A stretch of DNA of 15,058 nt from JBDTGE01 sp050742975 (GTDB lineage: Bacteria > Actinomycetota > Actinomycetes > Mycobacteriales > Jatrophihabitantaceae): NCBI GenBank assembly GCA_050742975.1, contig JBOGDQ010000068.1, positions 1-15,058 on the forward strand. The letters run 5' to 3'. This document shows, one piece after another, positions 7,062 through 12,788 of this stretch (position 1 is the first letter of the stretch; each line of letters opens with the position of its first letter). The notes beneath the pieces were generated by a model, which was not told the origin of the DNA, made no database searches, and saw nothing but the letters and a program-made list of their open reading frames with translations. The position numbers and the translations under genes were made by a program.

Positions 7062-7745
7062 TCAGCGGCGATGCAGTTCCACGCAGCACGCGCCCTCTCG
7101 CGGGGCGAGCACCGCCTCGACCGAGCCGTCGGCCCGAAGCCCTTCGAGCACGCCGCACAGGTAGGCGTGGTTCAGACCGCAGACGAGTTCGGGCGAGGAC
7201 TGAGCCAGCGGATGGAACGGACAGTTGCGCAGCCGGACGGCGGCACCGTCACGCGCCGGCTCGTAGCCCTCGGACTGCAGCACCTGGCTGGCCATCGTCA
7301 GCGCCCGCTCGGCGCCGATCCGACCCGGCCGCACGCGTTCGCGCTCCGTGTTACCGACCTCGGCTCCGCGCTCTCGTGCGACGCGAAACGCGGCGTCGGT
7401 GGCCCGCTCTCCTGTGCGCTCGCCGAGCACCGCGGCGAGCAGGATCTCGGCGAGTGCGCGGTGCTCACGCTGCGGGACGCCCACGACGACATCGCGCCCG
7501 GACGGCTCGTAAACTTTCGGGGCCCGCCCGACCCGGCGCGGCCCGACCGCCTCGATCCGTGCCTTCAGCAGACCGGCCGACACAAGCTTGTCCAGGTGGA
7601 ACGCGGCGAGCTTGCGGGAGATCCCGACGGCGTCCGCGGCGGCCTCGCGCGTCAGCGGCCCCGGCGCGTCCCGCACGCAGGCGAACAGCGCGGCGCGCAC
7701 GTCGTCCTCGAGCGCCGCGATCGCGGCAACGGCCAGCCGGTCCAT
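7062..7745 (-). CDS. Winged-helix transcriptional regulator with C-terminal cysteine cluster (SufR/ArsR-like)
   Basis: From the ATG at 7745 the protein has 227 residues. Residues ~10-80 look like a winged helix: LTREAAADAVGISRKLAAFH is the helix-turn-helix and GRAPKVYEP the wing. The C-terminal half ends in a cysteine set: Cys175 (NCPFHPLA), Cys189 (ELVCGLNH), Cys197 (YLCGVLEG) and Cys220/221 (GACCVEL). This resembles the Fe-S or metal-sensing C-terminus of SufR-type repressors, so it may bind an iron-sulfur cluster or metal; that is inference. A TTG start at 7787 would add 14 residues, but the ATG is preferred. TATGCT, a TANNNT -10 box, ends six bases before the ATG, as expected for a leaderless transcript. 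It is divergent from folE across a region with a good operator candidate. Likely targets are itself, folE, and the lysE and mscR genes behind it. Confidence 0.8.
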   Translation of the reverse strand: MDRLAVAAIAALEDDVRAALFACVRDAPGPLTREAAADAVGISRKLAAFHLDKLVSAGLLKARIEAVGPRRVGRAPKVYEPSGRDVVVGVPQREHRALAEILLAAVLGERTGERATDAAFRVARERGAEVGNTERERVRPGRIGAERALTMASQVLQSEGYEPARDGAAVRLRNCPFHPLAQSSPELVCGLNHAYLCGVLEGLRADGSVEAVLAPREGACCVELHRR

Positions 7746-7751
7746 GCGTCC

Positions 7752-7757
7752 AGCATA
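7752..7757 (-). promoter_or_regulatory. Candidate leaderless promoter -10 of the regulator gene
   Basis: On the minus strand TATGCT is followed by six bases and then the ATG at 7745, the usual geometry when transcription begins at the start codon. A weak -35-like TTACAG lies 16 bases further upstream. No ribosome binding site is visible before this ATG, which agrees with a leaderless message. Confidence 0.45.
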
Positions 7758-7797
7758 GAGCCAATCGCTGTTGCTGTAACTCGCCAATATTCCTAGG

Positions 7798-7827
7798 TTG
7801 ACTGCACATTGGTAATTGGACTAGCGT
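7798..7827 (+). promoter_or_regulatory. Candidate folE promoter
   Basis: TTGACT (7798-7803) matches the housekeeping -35 hexamer well. After 18 bases TAGCGT (7822-7827) fits the actinobacterial -10 TANNNT. Transcription would begin near 7834, leaving a leader of about 20 bases that includes AGAGGAG (7841-7847). Confidence 0.5.
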
Positions 7828-7833
7828 CAATTA
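7813..7833. promoter_or_regulatory. Inverted repeat TAATTG-N9-CAATTA, candidate operator
   Basis: TAATTG (7813-7818) and CAATTA (7828-7833) are perfect reverse complements spaced by nine bases, centred over the candidate folE -10 box. A protein bound here would block folE transcription. CCAAT (7784-7788) and ATTGG (7808-7812) form a second, wider inverted pair in the same intergenic space. The neighbouring regulator is the natural candidate to bind it; this is not shown by the sequence. Confidence 0.5.
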
Positions 7834-7854
7834 TCCGAATAGAGGAGACGCGCA

Positions 7855-8478
7855 ATGACGAGCCAGCCGATCGCCATCGATCCCACAGCCGTCCGGCCGC
7901 TGCGGGTCGTCCCCCCGGTTGCTGACATCGATCTCGTCGCTGCCGAGCGGGCCGCTGCCGACCTGCTGCACGCATTGGGTGTCGGCACCGACACCGAGAA
8001 CCTGCGCGGGACCCCGGGCCGCCTGGTGCGCGCCTACGCCGAGCTGTTCACGCCGGCAGCGTTCGACCTGACCACCTTTGCCAACGACGAGGGCTACGAC
8101 GAACTCGTGCTTGCGCGCAGCATTCCGGTGCGATCGGTGTGCGAGCACCACCTGCTGCCGTTCGTCGGGATTGCCCACGTCGGCTACCTGCCCGGCGAGC
8201 GCATCCTCGGACTGTCCAAGCTGGCGCGGGTCGTCAACCACTTCGCGGCCCGGCCGCAGGTTCAGGAGCGGTTGACCAAGCAGGTCGCGAACTGGCTGGA
8301 CGAGCAGCTGGCCCCGAAGGGGGTCGGCGTGGTGATCGAGGCCGAACACACCTGCATGACGTTGCGCGGCGTGCGCGCCACCGGCTCGTCTACGGTGACC
8401 TCGACCCTGCTCGGCACGCTGCGCGAGGACTCCAGATCGCGCGGGGAGTTCTTCGCGCTGACCGGGCGCGGCGCCTGA
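7855..8478 (+). CDS. folE: GTP cyclohydrolase I (FolE)
   Basis: FolE opens and recyclises GTP to 7,8-dihydroneopterin triphosphate, the first step to tetrahydrofolate (or, elsewhere, 7-deazapurines). The protein has 207 residues, normal for type IA. Zinc ligands are in place: Cys96 and His99 in SVCEHHLLPF and Cys167 in EAEHTCMTLRGV. PGERILGLSKLARVV and a C-terminal STVTSTLLG are typical. The start at 7855 is backed by AGAGGAG seven bases upstream. No other folate gene (folP, folB, folK) is nearby, whereas folE is often near ftsH and folP in actinobacteria. It could therefore be a second, separately controlled copy; the rest of the genome is needed to tell. It is divergent from the cysteine-cluster regulator. 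A reductase gene follows after 46 bases. Confidence 0.95.
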   Translation: MTSQPIAIDPTAVRPLRVVPPVADIDLVAAERAAADLLHALGVGTDTENLRGTPGRLVRAYAELFTPAAFDLTTFANDEGYDELVLARSIPVRSVCEHHLLPFVGIAHVGYLPGERILGLSKLARVVNHFAARPQVQERLTKQVANWLDEQLAPKGVGVVIEAEHTCMTLRGVRATGSSTVTSTLLGTLREDSRSRGEFFALTGRGA

Positions 8479-8489
8479 TCGTACGAGAC

Positions 8490-8507
8490 CGATTCGCATC
8501 GATTCGC
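8490..8507 (+). repeat. Short direct repeat upstream of the flavoprotein gene
   Basis: CGATTCGC occurs twice (8490-8497 and 8500-8507) with two bases between, in the 46-base folE-reductase gap. It could be a regulator site or chance. AAGGGAA (8511-8517) downstream serves as ribosome binding site. Confidence 0.3.
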
Positions 8508-8524
8508 TCGAAGGGAACACGGAC

Positions 8525-9754
8525 ATGGCCACAGCTTCCAACATCGTGATCGTCGGCGGCGGTCTCGCCGGCGCGAAGGCCGCCGAGGCGCTGCGCGGAG
8601 CCGGCTACAACGGCGGCCTGACCCTCGTGGGCGACGAACGGCACCTGCCCTACGAGCGGCCGCCGCTGTCCAAGAGCTACCTGGCCGGCTCCAGCCCGTT
8701 CGAGGACGCGATCACGCTGTCACAGGACTGGTACGACGAGCACGACGTCGACCTGCGCCTCGGCGTCCACGCGAGTTCACTCGACACCCGGGCGCACGAG
8801 GTGAGGTTCGCCGACCGAGCCGCGCTGCACTACGACAAGCTGCTGCTCGCGACCGGTGCTGTCCCCCGCCGGCTGAGCCTGCCGGGCTCCGACGCGGAGG
8901 GGGTGCACTACCTGCGCAGCCGCGAGGACTCCGACGCGATCCGCGGCACGTTCGGCCCGGGCAAGCACCTGGTGATCATCGGCGCGGGCTGGATCGGGCT
9001 CGAGGTGGCCGCGGCCGCGCGCGGTGCGGGCACCGAGGTCACGGTCGTCGAGGTGGCCGACCTCCCGCTGCTGGGCGTGCTCGGCCCGGACATCGCGCAG
9101 GTGTTCGCGGACCTGCACACGGCCAACGGCGTCGACCTGCGGCTGGGCGCGAAGCTCGAGCAGCTCACCGTCACCGACGGCAGGGTGAGCGGCGTGCGGC
9201 TGGCCGACGGTGCGAGCTTGCCCGCCGATGCGATCGTGGTCGGCGTGGGCGTGCTGCCGAACGTCGCCATCGCCGAGACCGCGGGCCTGGCGCTGGACAA
9301 CGGCGTGCTGGTCGACGCGTCACTGCGCACGAGCGACCCGGACGTCTACGCGGTGGGTGACATCGCCAACCACGAGCACCCCACGCTCGGGACGCGCGTC
9401 CGGGTCGAGCACTGGGCCACGGCGCTGAACCAGCCTGCGATCGCCGCGGCCGCGATGCTCGGGGGCGAGGATGAGTACACCGAGTTGCCGTACTTCTTCA
9501 GCGACCAGTACGACCTGGGCATGGAGTACGTCGGCTACGCGCCCAAGGGTTCCTACGACCGGGTCGTCGTGCGCGGTGACCTGGCCACGCGCGAGTTCGT
9601 CGCGTTCTGGCTCGACGCGGACAGCAGGATCAGGGCCGCGATGAACGTCAACGTGTGGGACGTCGTCGACGCGGTCAAGCCGCTGATCGAGCAGGGCCGG
9701 GTCGTCGACCCGGAGCGGTTGGCCGACACCGCTGTCGAGTACGCGCAGCTGTAG
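8525..9754 (+). CDS. FAD/NAD(P)-dependent ferredoxin (rubredoxin/putidaredoxin-type) reductase
   Basis: This is a 409-residue soluble flavoprotein. The N-terminal FAD motif IVGGGLAGAKAAEAL starts near residue 8. The NAD(P) motif VIIGAGWIGLEVAAAA has its glycines at 153-158. A second FAD contact DVYAVGDIANH begins at residue 273. The last ~85 residues (YFFSDQYDLGMEYVGYAP onward) match the reductase C-terminal domain of ferredoxin, rubredoxin and putidaredoxin reductases. Members pass electrons from NAD(P)H to a small iron-sulfur protein serving P450s or oxygenases. No ferredoxin, P450 or oxygenase gene is in the window, so the partner is unknown. Whether the cofactor is NADH or NADPH is not clear by eye. 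It may be co-transcribed with folE. The stop lies only six bases from the stop of the convergent Sir2 gene, leaving no room for a separate terminator. Confidence 0.9.
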   Translation: MATASNIVIVGGGLAGAKAAEALRGAGYNGGLTLVGDERHLPYERPPLSKSYLAGSSPFEDAITLSQDWYDEHDVDLRLGVHASSLDTRAHEVRFADRAALHYDKLLLATGAVPRRLSLPGSDAEGVHYLRSREDSDAIRGTFGPGKHLVIIGAGWIGLEVAAAARGAGTEVTVVEVADLPLLGVLGPDIAQVFADLHTANGVDLRLGAKLEQLTVTDGRVSGVRLADGASLPADAIVVGVGVLPNVAIAETAGLALDNGVLVDASLRTSDPDVYAVGDIANHEHPTLGTRVRVEHWATALNQPAIAAAAMLGGEDEYTELPYFFSDQYDLGMEYVGYAPKGSYDRVVVRGDLATREFVAFWLDADSRIRAAMNVNVWDVVDAVKPLIEQGRVVDPERLADTAVEYAQL

Positions 9755-9760
9755 CGCGCG

Positions 9761-10585
9761 TCAGCCGAGCAGGGCGGGAAGTGCTTCGCCGAGCGGGGCG
9801 TCCACCCGGACCGTCGCCAGCTCGTCCCCGCGGGTGGCTCCCTGGTTGACGATCGCGATCGGCGTGCCGAGTGCCGCGGCCCGGCGGACGAAGCGGAACC
9901 CGGAGAGCACGGTGAGCGAGGAGCCGAGCACGAGCAGGCAGCGAGCGTCGTCGACGAGTCGGTAGCAGCGTTCGACCCGCTCGGCCGGCACGTTCTCGCC
10001 GAAGAAGACGACGTCCGGCTTCACCGGGCCACTCGCGCACGAGGCGCAGCCGACCATGGTGAACCGCGCCAGCGCGCCGTCCGCCAGCTCGACGTCCCCG
10101 TCCGGATTGACCGCGGCGACGTGCGCATCGAAGGCGGGGTTTGCCGTGCGCAGGCGAGCGTCGAGATCGGCACGGGGCTCGCGTGCGCCGCAGGCCAGGC
10201 ACACCGCGCGGTCGAGGCCTCCGTGCAGCTCGATGACCTCGCGTGCCCCCGCACTCTGGTGCAGTCCGTCCACGTTCTGCGTCACGATCGCGTCGAGAAG
10301 CCCGCGCCGCTGCAGTTCGGCGACGGCGCGGTGGCCCGCGTTCGGACGGGCCGAGGCGATCTGCCGCCAGCCGAGGTAGCTGCGCGCCCAGTACCGGTGC
10401 CGGGCCGCGGGGTCGCCGACGAACGTCTGATACGTCATCGGCGTGCTTCTGCGCAGTGCGCCGGACGGCCCGCGGTAGTCGGGTATCCCGGACTCGGTGG
10501 AGATCCCCGCGCCGCTCAGCACGACGACGCCGCCGGAGCCCACCAGCGCGCGCAGCGTGGCAACGGGGTCAGCGAGCAGGGTCAC
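9761..10585 (-). CDS. NAD-dependent Sir2-family protein deacylase (SIRT4-like class II)
   Basis: Sir2 enzymes remove acyl groups from protein lysines using NAD+, giving O-acyl-ADP-ribose and nicotinamide. From the GTG at 10585 the protein has 274 residues. NAD-binding GAGISTESGIPDYRG (25-39), TQNVDGLH (102-109) and catalytic His121 in ELHGG are present. So are zinc pairs Cys128/Cys131 and Cys179/Cys182, PDVVFFGE and GSSLTV. The exact GAGISTESGIPDYR spelling is that of class II (SIRT4-like) sirtuins, so acyl groups other than acetyl may be substrates; that is inference. An in-frame TTG at 10627 would overlap the end of trmL and is less likely than the GTG, which has AGGCAG upstream. The gene lies 19 bases behind trmL and is probably co-transcribed with it. 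Confidence 0.92.
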   Translation of the reverse strand: MTLLADPVATLRALVGSGGVVVLSGAGISTESGIPDYRGPSGALRRSTPMTYQTFVGDPAARHRYWARSYLGWRQIASARPNAGHRAVAELQRRGLLDAIVTQNVDGLHQSAGAREVIELHGGLDRAVCLACGAREPRADLDARLRTANPAFDAHVAAVNPDGDVELADGALARFTMVGCASCASGPVKPDVVFFGENVPAERVERCYRLVDDARCLLVLGSSLTVLSGFRFVRRAAALGTPIAIVNQGATRGDELATVRVDAPLGEALPALLG

Positions 10586-10604
10586 TCGAGTATTCTGCCT
10601 CGCG

Positions 10605-11078
10605 TCAAGCGCCGGTCCTCGCGCCAACGAAGTCGAGCTGGCGCCACGCCTCGTACGTGGCGATGGCAGCCGCGTTGGCCAGGTTCAGCGAGCGCCGACC
10701 CGCCAGCATCGGGATGCGCAGCCGGTCGGTGACATTCGGGTCCTCGAGCACGGCCTCTGGTAGACCGGTCGGTTCGGGGCCGAACATCAGCACGTCACCG
10801 CGCCGGTACCGGACGTCGGCGTACGACGTGATAGCTGCTGCGGTGAAGGCGAAGACGCGAGCGGGCAGGACGTCGTTCCACAGGTCGATCAACGTGGGAT
10901 GAACCGTGACCGTCGCGAGATCGTGATAGTCGAGCCCGGCCCGGCGCAACCTGGCGTCGGACAGTTCGAAGGCGAGTGGCTCGACGAGGTGCAGGTGCGC
11001 GCCGGTCACGGCGGACAGCCGGATCGCGTTGCCCGTGTTCGGCGGGATGCGGGGTTCGACGAACACGATGTGCAACAC
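10605..11078 (-). CDS. trmL: tRNA (cytidine/uridine-34 2'-O)-methyltransferase TrmL
   Basis: TrmL is a SPOUT-fold enzyme that methylates the ribose of the wobble base in certain leucine tRNAs, using S-adenosylmethionine. At 157 residues it equals the E. coli length. Conserved blocks are EPRIPPNTGNAIRL near the N-terminus, FGPEPTGLPEAVL and the knot-forming IPMLAGRRSLNLANAAA followed by YEAWRQ. I start it at GTG 11078 because HIVFVEPRIP should follow directly; a TTG at 11075 is possible. The open frame continues upstream to about 12515, but that part only mirrors the RDD and cysD genes and has no family character. Known actinobacterial TrmL proteins have this minimal architecture. It is divergent from the RDD gene. 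Confidence 0.93.
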   Translation of the reverse strand: MLHIVFVEPRIPPNTGNAIRLSAVTGAHLHLVEPLAFELSDARLRRAGLDYHDLATVTVHPTLIDLWNDVLPARVFAFTAAAITSYADVRYRRGDVLMFGPEPTGLPEAVLEDPNVTDRLRIPMLAGRRSLNLANAAAIATYEAWRQLDFVGARTGA

Positions 11079-11083
11079 GGCCC

Positions 11084-11112
11084 AGCCTAACGGTCCGTTC
11101 CCCGCCCGTTCC
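11084..11112 (-). promoter_or_regulatory. Candidate trmL promoter(s)
   Basis: On the minus strand TAGGCT (11084-11089) fits TANNNT and ends five bases before the GTG start, as for a leaderless message. The same stretch can be read as GGAAC (11108-11112), 16 bases, then GTT (11089-11091), an extracytoplasmic-function sigma-like pair. Both motifs are short in GC-rich DNA, so chance is possible. Confidence 0.3.
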
Positions 11113-11168
11113 GGCCGCAGCTCGCTATCGTCAGGGAACAGCCCACTCGCATCCCGGGAGACTGCGCC

Positions 11169-11762
11169 ATGAGCGATCCGACCAACCCGAGCGGCCCGGA
11201 CAACCCGGACGACCCGTACCAGCCCAAGGGCTTCCACCCGCCGCCGCCTCCGCAACAGCCGCAACCGACGCAGCCGGGAGCGCCGTACTACCCGCCGGCT
11301 CCCGCGGTGCCGCCGGGCTACGGCTACGGCCAGGTGGCACCCCAGTCCGTTCCGCCGGGCATGTTCCTGGACGGGCGCAGCGGCCTGCTGCTGCCCCAGG
11401 GCACCGAGCTGGCCTCGGTCGGTCGTCGGATCGGTGCCTGGTTCCTGTCGATCCTGCTGACGATCGTCACCCTCGGCATCGGCTACGTCATCTGGGGCCT
11501 GATCGTCTGGGGTCGCGGGCAGACGCCGGCGCTGCAGGTCCTCGGCATGCGGGTCTGGCGACCGGACGAGCACCGGCCGGCTTCGTGGGGCTACATGGCG
11601 CTGCGCGAGATCATCGGGCGCATCGTCGACGGGGTCCTGAGCATCGTCACAGAGCTGATCTCGTTCATCATGTTCTGCGCCGGAAAGCAGCGTAAGTCGC
11701 TGCACGACATGGTCGCGGGAACGGTCGTGCTGTACGACCCGAACAAGGTGATCGCCGGCTGA
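11169..11762 (+). CDS. RDD family membrane protein with proline-rich N-terminus
   Basis: The protein has 197 residues. Residues 1-60 are low-complexity and rich in Pro, Gln, Gly and Tyr, with no signal peptide; they probably form a disordered cytoplasmic tail. From about residue 78 (ELASVGRRIGAWFLSILL) an RDD domain follows. It has three or so hydrophobic segments, a conserved GQTPALQVLGMRVWRP stretch between them and a closing KSLHDMVAGTVVLY. Such domains occur in small actinobacterial membrane proteins of largely unknown function, possibly in transport. The first-helix Arg-Arg is present, but the canonical Asp after it is not obvious. The ATG at 11169 has GGGAG at 11156-11160. TATCGT (11126-11131) could be a -10 box. 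The gene stands alone between trmL and cysD, followed by a hairpin. Confidence 0.85.
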   Translation: MSDPTNPSGPDNPDDPYQPKGFHPPPPPQQPQPTQPGAPYYPPAPAVPPGYGYGQVAPQSVPPGMFLDGRSGLLLPQGTELASVGRRIGAWFLSILLTIVTLGIGYVIWGLIVWGRGQTPALQVLGMRVWRPDEHRPASWGYMALREIIGRIVDGVLSIVTELISFIMFCAGKQRKSLHDMVAGTVVLYDPNKVIAG

Positions 11763-11779
11763 GCCCGGCCGCCTCATTG

Positions 11780-11799
11780 GCCCTGGCTTCGCCACGGGC
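11780..11799 (+). terminator. Hairpin after the RDD gene
   Basis: GCCCTGGC (11780-11787), loop TTC, and GCCACGGGC (11791-11799) pair with one bulged C, forming an 8-bp GC-rich stem 17 bases beyond the RDD stop. Only AATAGAA follows, so it would be a U-poor terminator. It separates the RDD gene from the sulfate operon. Confidence 0.5.
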
Positions 11800-11833
11800 A
11801 ATAGAACGGTGCAAACTTGGTGTTCACCGAGGG

Positions 11834-11848
11834 GAGGGCGGCGCCCTC
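11834..11848 (+). promoter_or_regulatory. Leader hairpin upstream of cysD
   Basis: GAGGGC (11834-11839) and GCCCTC (11843-11848) pair around a three-base loop, 28 bases before the cysD start. A short GGTG-TT-CACC repeat lies at 11819-11828. I do not recognise a known riboswitch. The stretch 11763-11876 most likely holds the cysD promoter, but no convincing -35/-10 pair is visible. Confidence 0.3.
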
Positions 11849-11876
11849 GCGACGACATCACTCGCAGAGGCAAAAC

Positions 11877-12788
11877 ATGACAGCAACGTACGAACTGACC
11901 GATCTCGACAAGCTCGAGGCCGAGTCGATCCACATCTTCCGTGAGGTGGCCGCGACCATCGAGCGTCCGGGCATGCTCTTCTCCGGCGGCAAGGACTCGG
12001 TGGTGATGCTGCACCTCGCGGTCAAGGCGTTCTGGCCGGCGCCCGTCCCGTTCCCGGTCATGCATGTCGACACCGGGCAGAACTTCGACGAGGTGCTCGC
12101 CTTTCGCGACCGGACGGTCGACCGGTACGACCTGCGGCTGATCGTCGCCAGCGTGCAGGACGACATCGACGCCGGCCGGACAATCGAGCAGGGCGGTCCG
12201 AACGCGCCCCGCAACAAGCTGCAGACCGCGACGCTGCTGCGCGGCATCCGGGAGAACCGGTTCGGCGCCGTCTTCGGCGGTGCGCGCCGCGACGAGGAGA
12301 AGGCCCGCGCCAAGGAGCGGGTGTTCAGCTTCCGGGACGAGTTCGGCCAGTGGGACCCGCGCAACCAGCGGCCCGAGCTCTGGTCCCTGTACAACGGGCG
12401 GCATAAGAAGGGCGAGAACATGCGCGTGTTCCCGCTGTCCAACTGGACCGAACTCGACATCTGGTCCTACGTCCTGCGCGAGAACATCGAACTCCCGCCG
12501 CTCTACTACGCGCACCGGCGCGAGGTGCTCGAGCGCGACGGCATGCTGCTTGCGGTGAACCGGTTCATCGAGCCGATCGGCGACGAGCAGCGGTTCCAGG
12601 CCATGGTCCGGTTCCGGACGATCGGCGACGCCACCTGCACCGGCTGCGTCGAGTCCGACGCCGCCACCGCCGAGGCTGTGGTGGCCGAGGTCGCCGCGGC
12701 ACGGATCACCGAGCGCGGCGCCACCCGCGCGGACGACCGCATCTCCGAAGCCGGTATGGAAGACCGCAAGAAGGAGGGGTACTTCTAA
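11877..12788 (+). CDS. cysD: Sulfate adenylyltransferase subunit 2 (CysD)
   Basis: CysD is the catalytic subunit that joins sulfate to ATP, giving adenylyl sulfate (APS), driven by GTP hydrolysis in CysN. The protein has 303 residues, as usual. The PP-loop SGGKDS is at 36-41 within MLFSGGKDSVVMLHL. Later blocks FGGARRDEEKARAKERVFSF, WSLYNGRHKKGENMRVFPLSNWTELDIW and RFRTIGDATCTGCVES are typical of CysD. The ATG at 11877 has AGAGG six bases upstream; an earlier in-frame TTG at 11817 adds only arginine-rich sequence. The stop directly abuts the cysN start, and the cysN ribosome binding site (AAGGAGGGG, 12770-12778) sits inside the end of cysD, so the two are co-translated. Confidence 0.97.
   Translation: MTATYELTDLDKLEAESIHIFREVAATIERPGMLFSGGKDSVVMLHLAVKAFWPAPVPFPVMHVDTGQNFDEVLAFRDRTVDRYDLRLIVASVQDDIDAGRTIEQGGPNAPRNKLQTATLLRGIRENRFGAVFGGARRDEEKARAKERVFSFRDEFGQWDPRNQRPELWSLYNGRHKKGENMRVFPLSNWTELDIWSYVLRENIELPPLYYAHRREVLERDGMLLAVNRFIEPIGDEQRFQAMVRFRTIGDATCTGCVESDAATAEAVVAEVAAARITERGATRADDRISEAGMEDRKKEGYF

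Noticed and set aside
4627..7164. 845-codon plus-strand open frame over DUF3145, mscR and lysE
   Set aside because: Length is striking, but it is the antisense of three recognisable minus-strand genes, with a low-complexity translation and no family similarity.
9761..10585. Functional link between the SIRT4-like deacylase and the lipoyl-like domain of FabD
   Set aside because: SIRT4 can act on lipoyl-lysine, but this domain lacks the lysine and the genes are 9 kb apart in separate operons.
11763..11876. Riboswitch (such as a SAM-binding type) before cysD
   Set aside because: Only two short hairpins are visible; no multi-helix junction or conserved core that I recognise.
11079..12515. N-terminal extension of the trmL frame giving a 636-codon protein
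   Set aside because: The extra ~480 codons are antisense to the RDD gene and cysD; TrmL is complete at 157 residues from the GTG at 11078.
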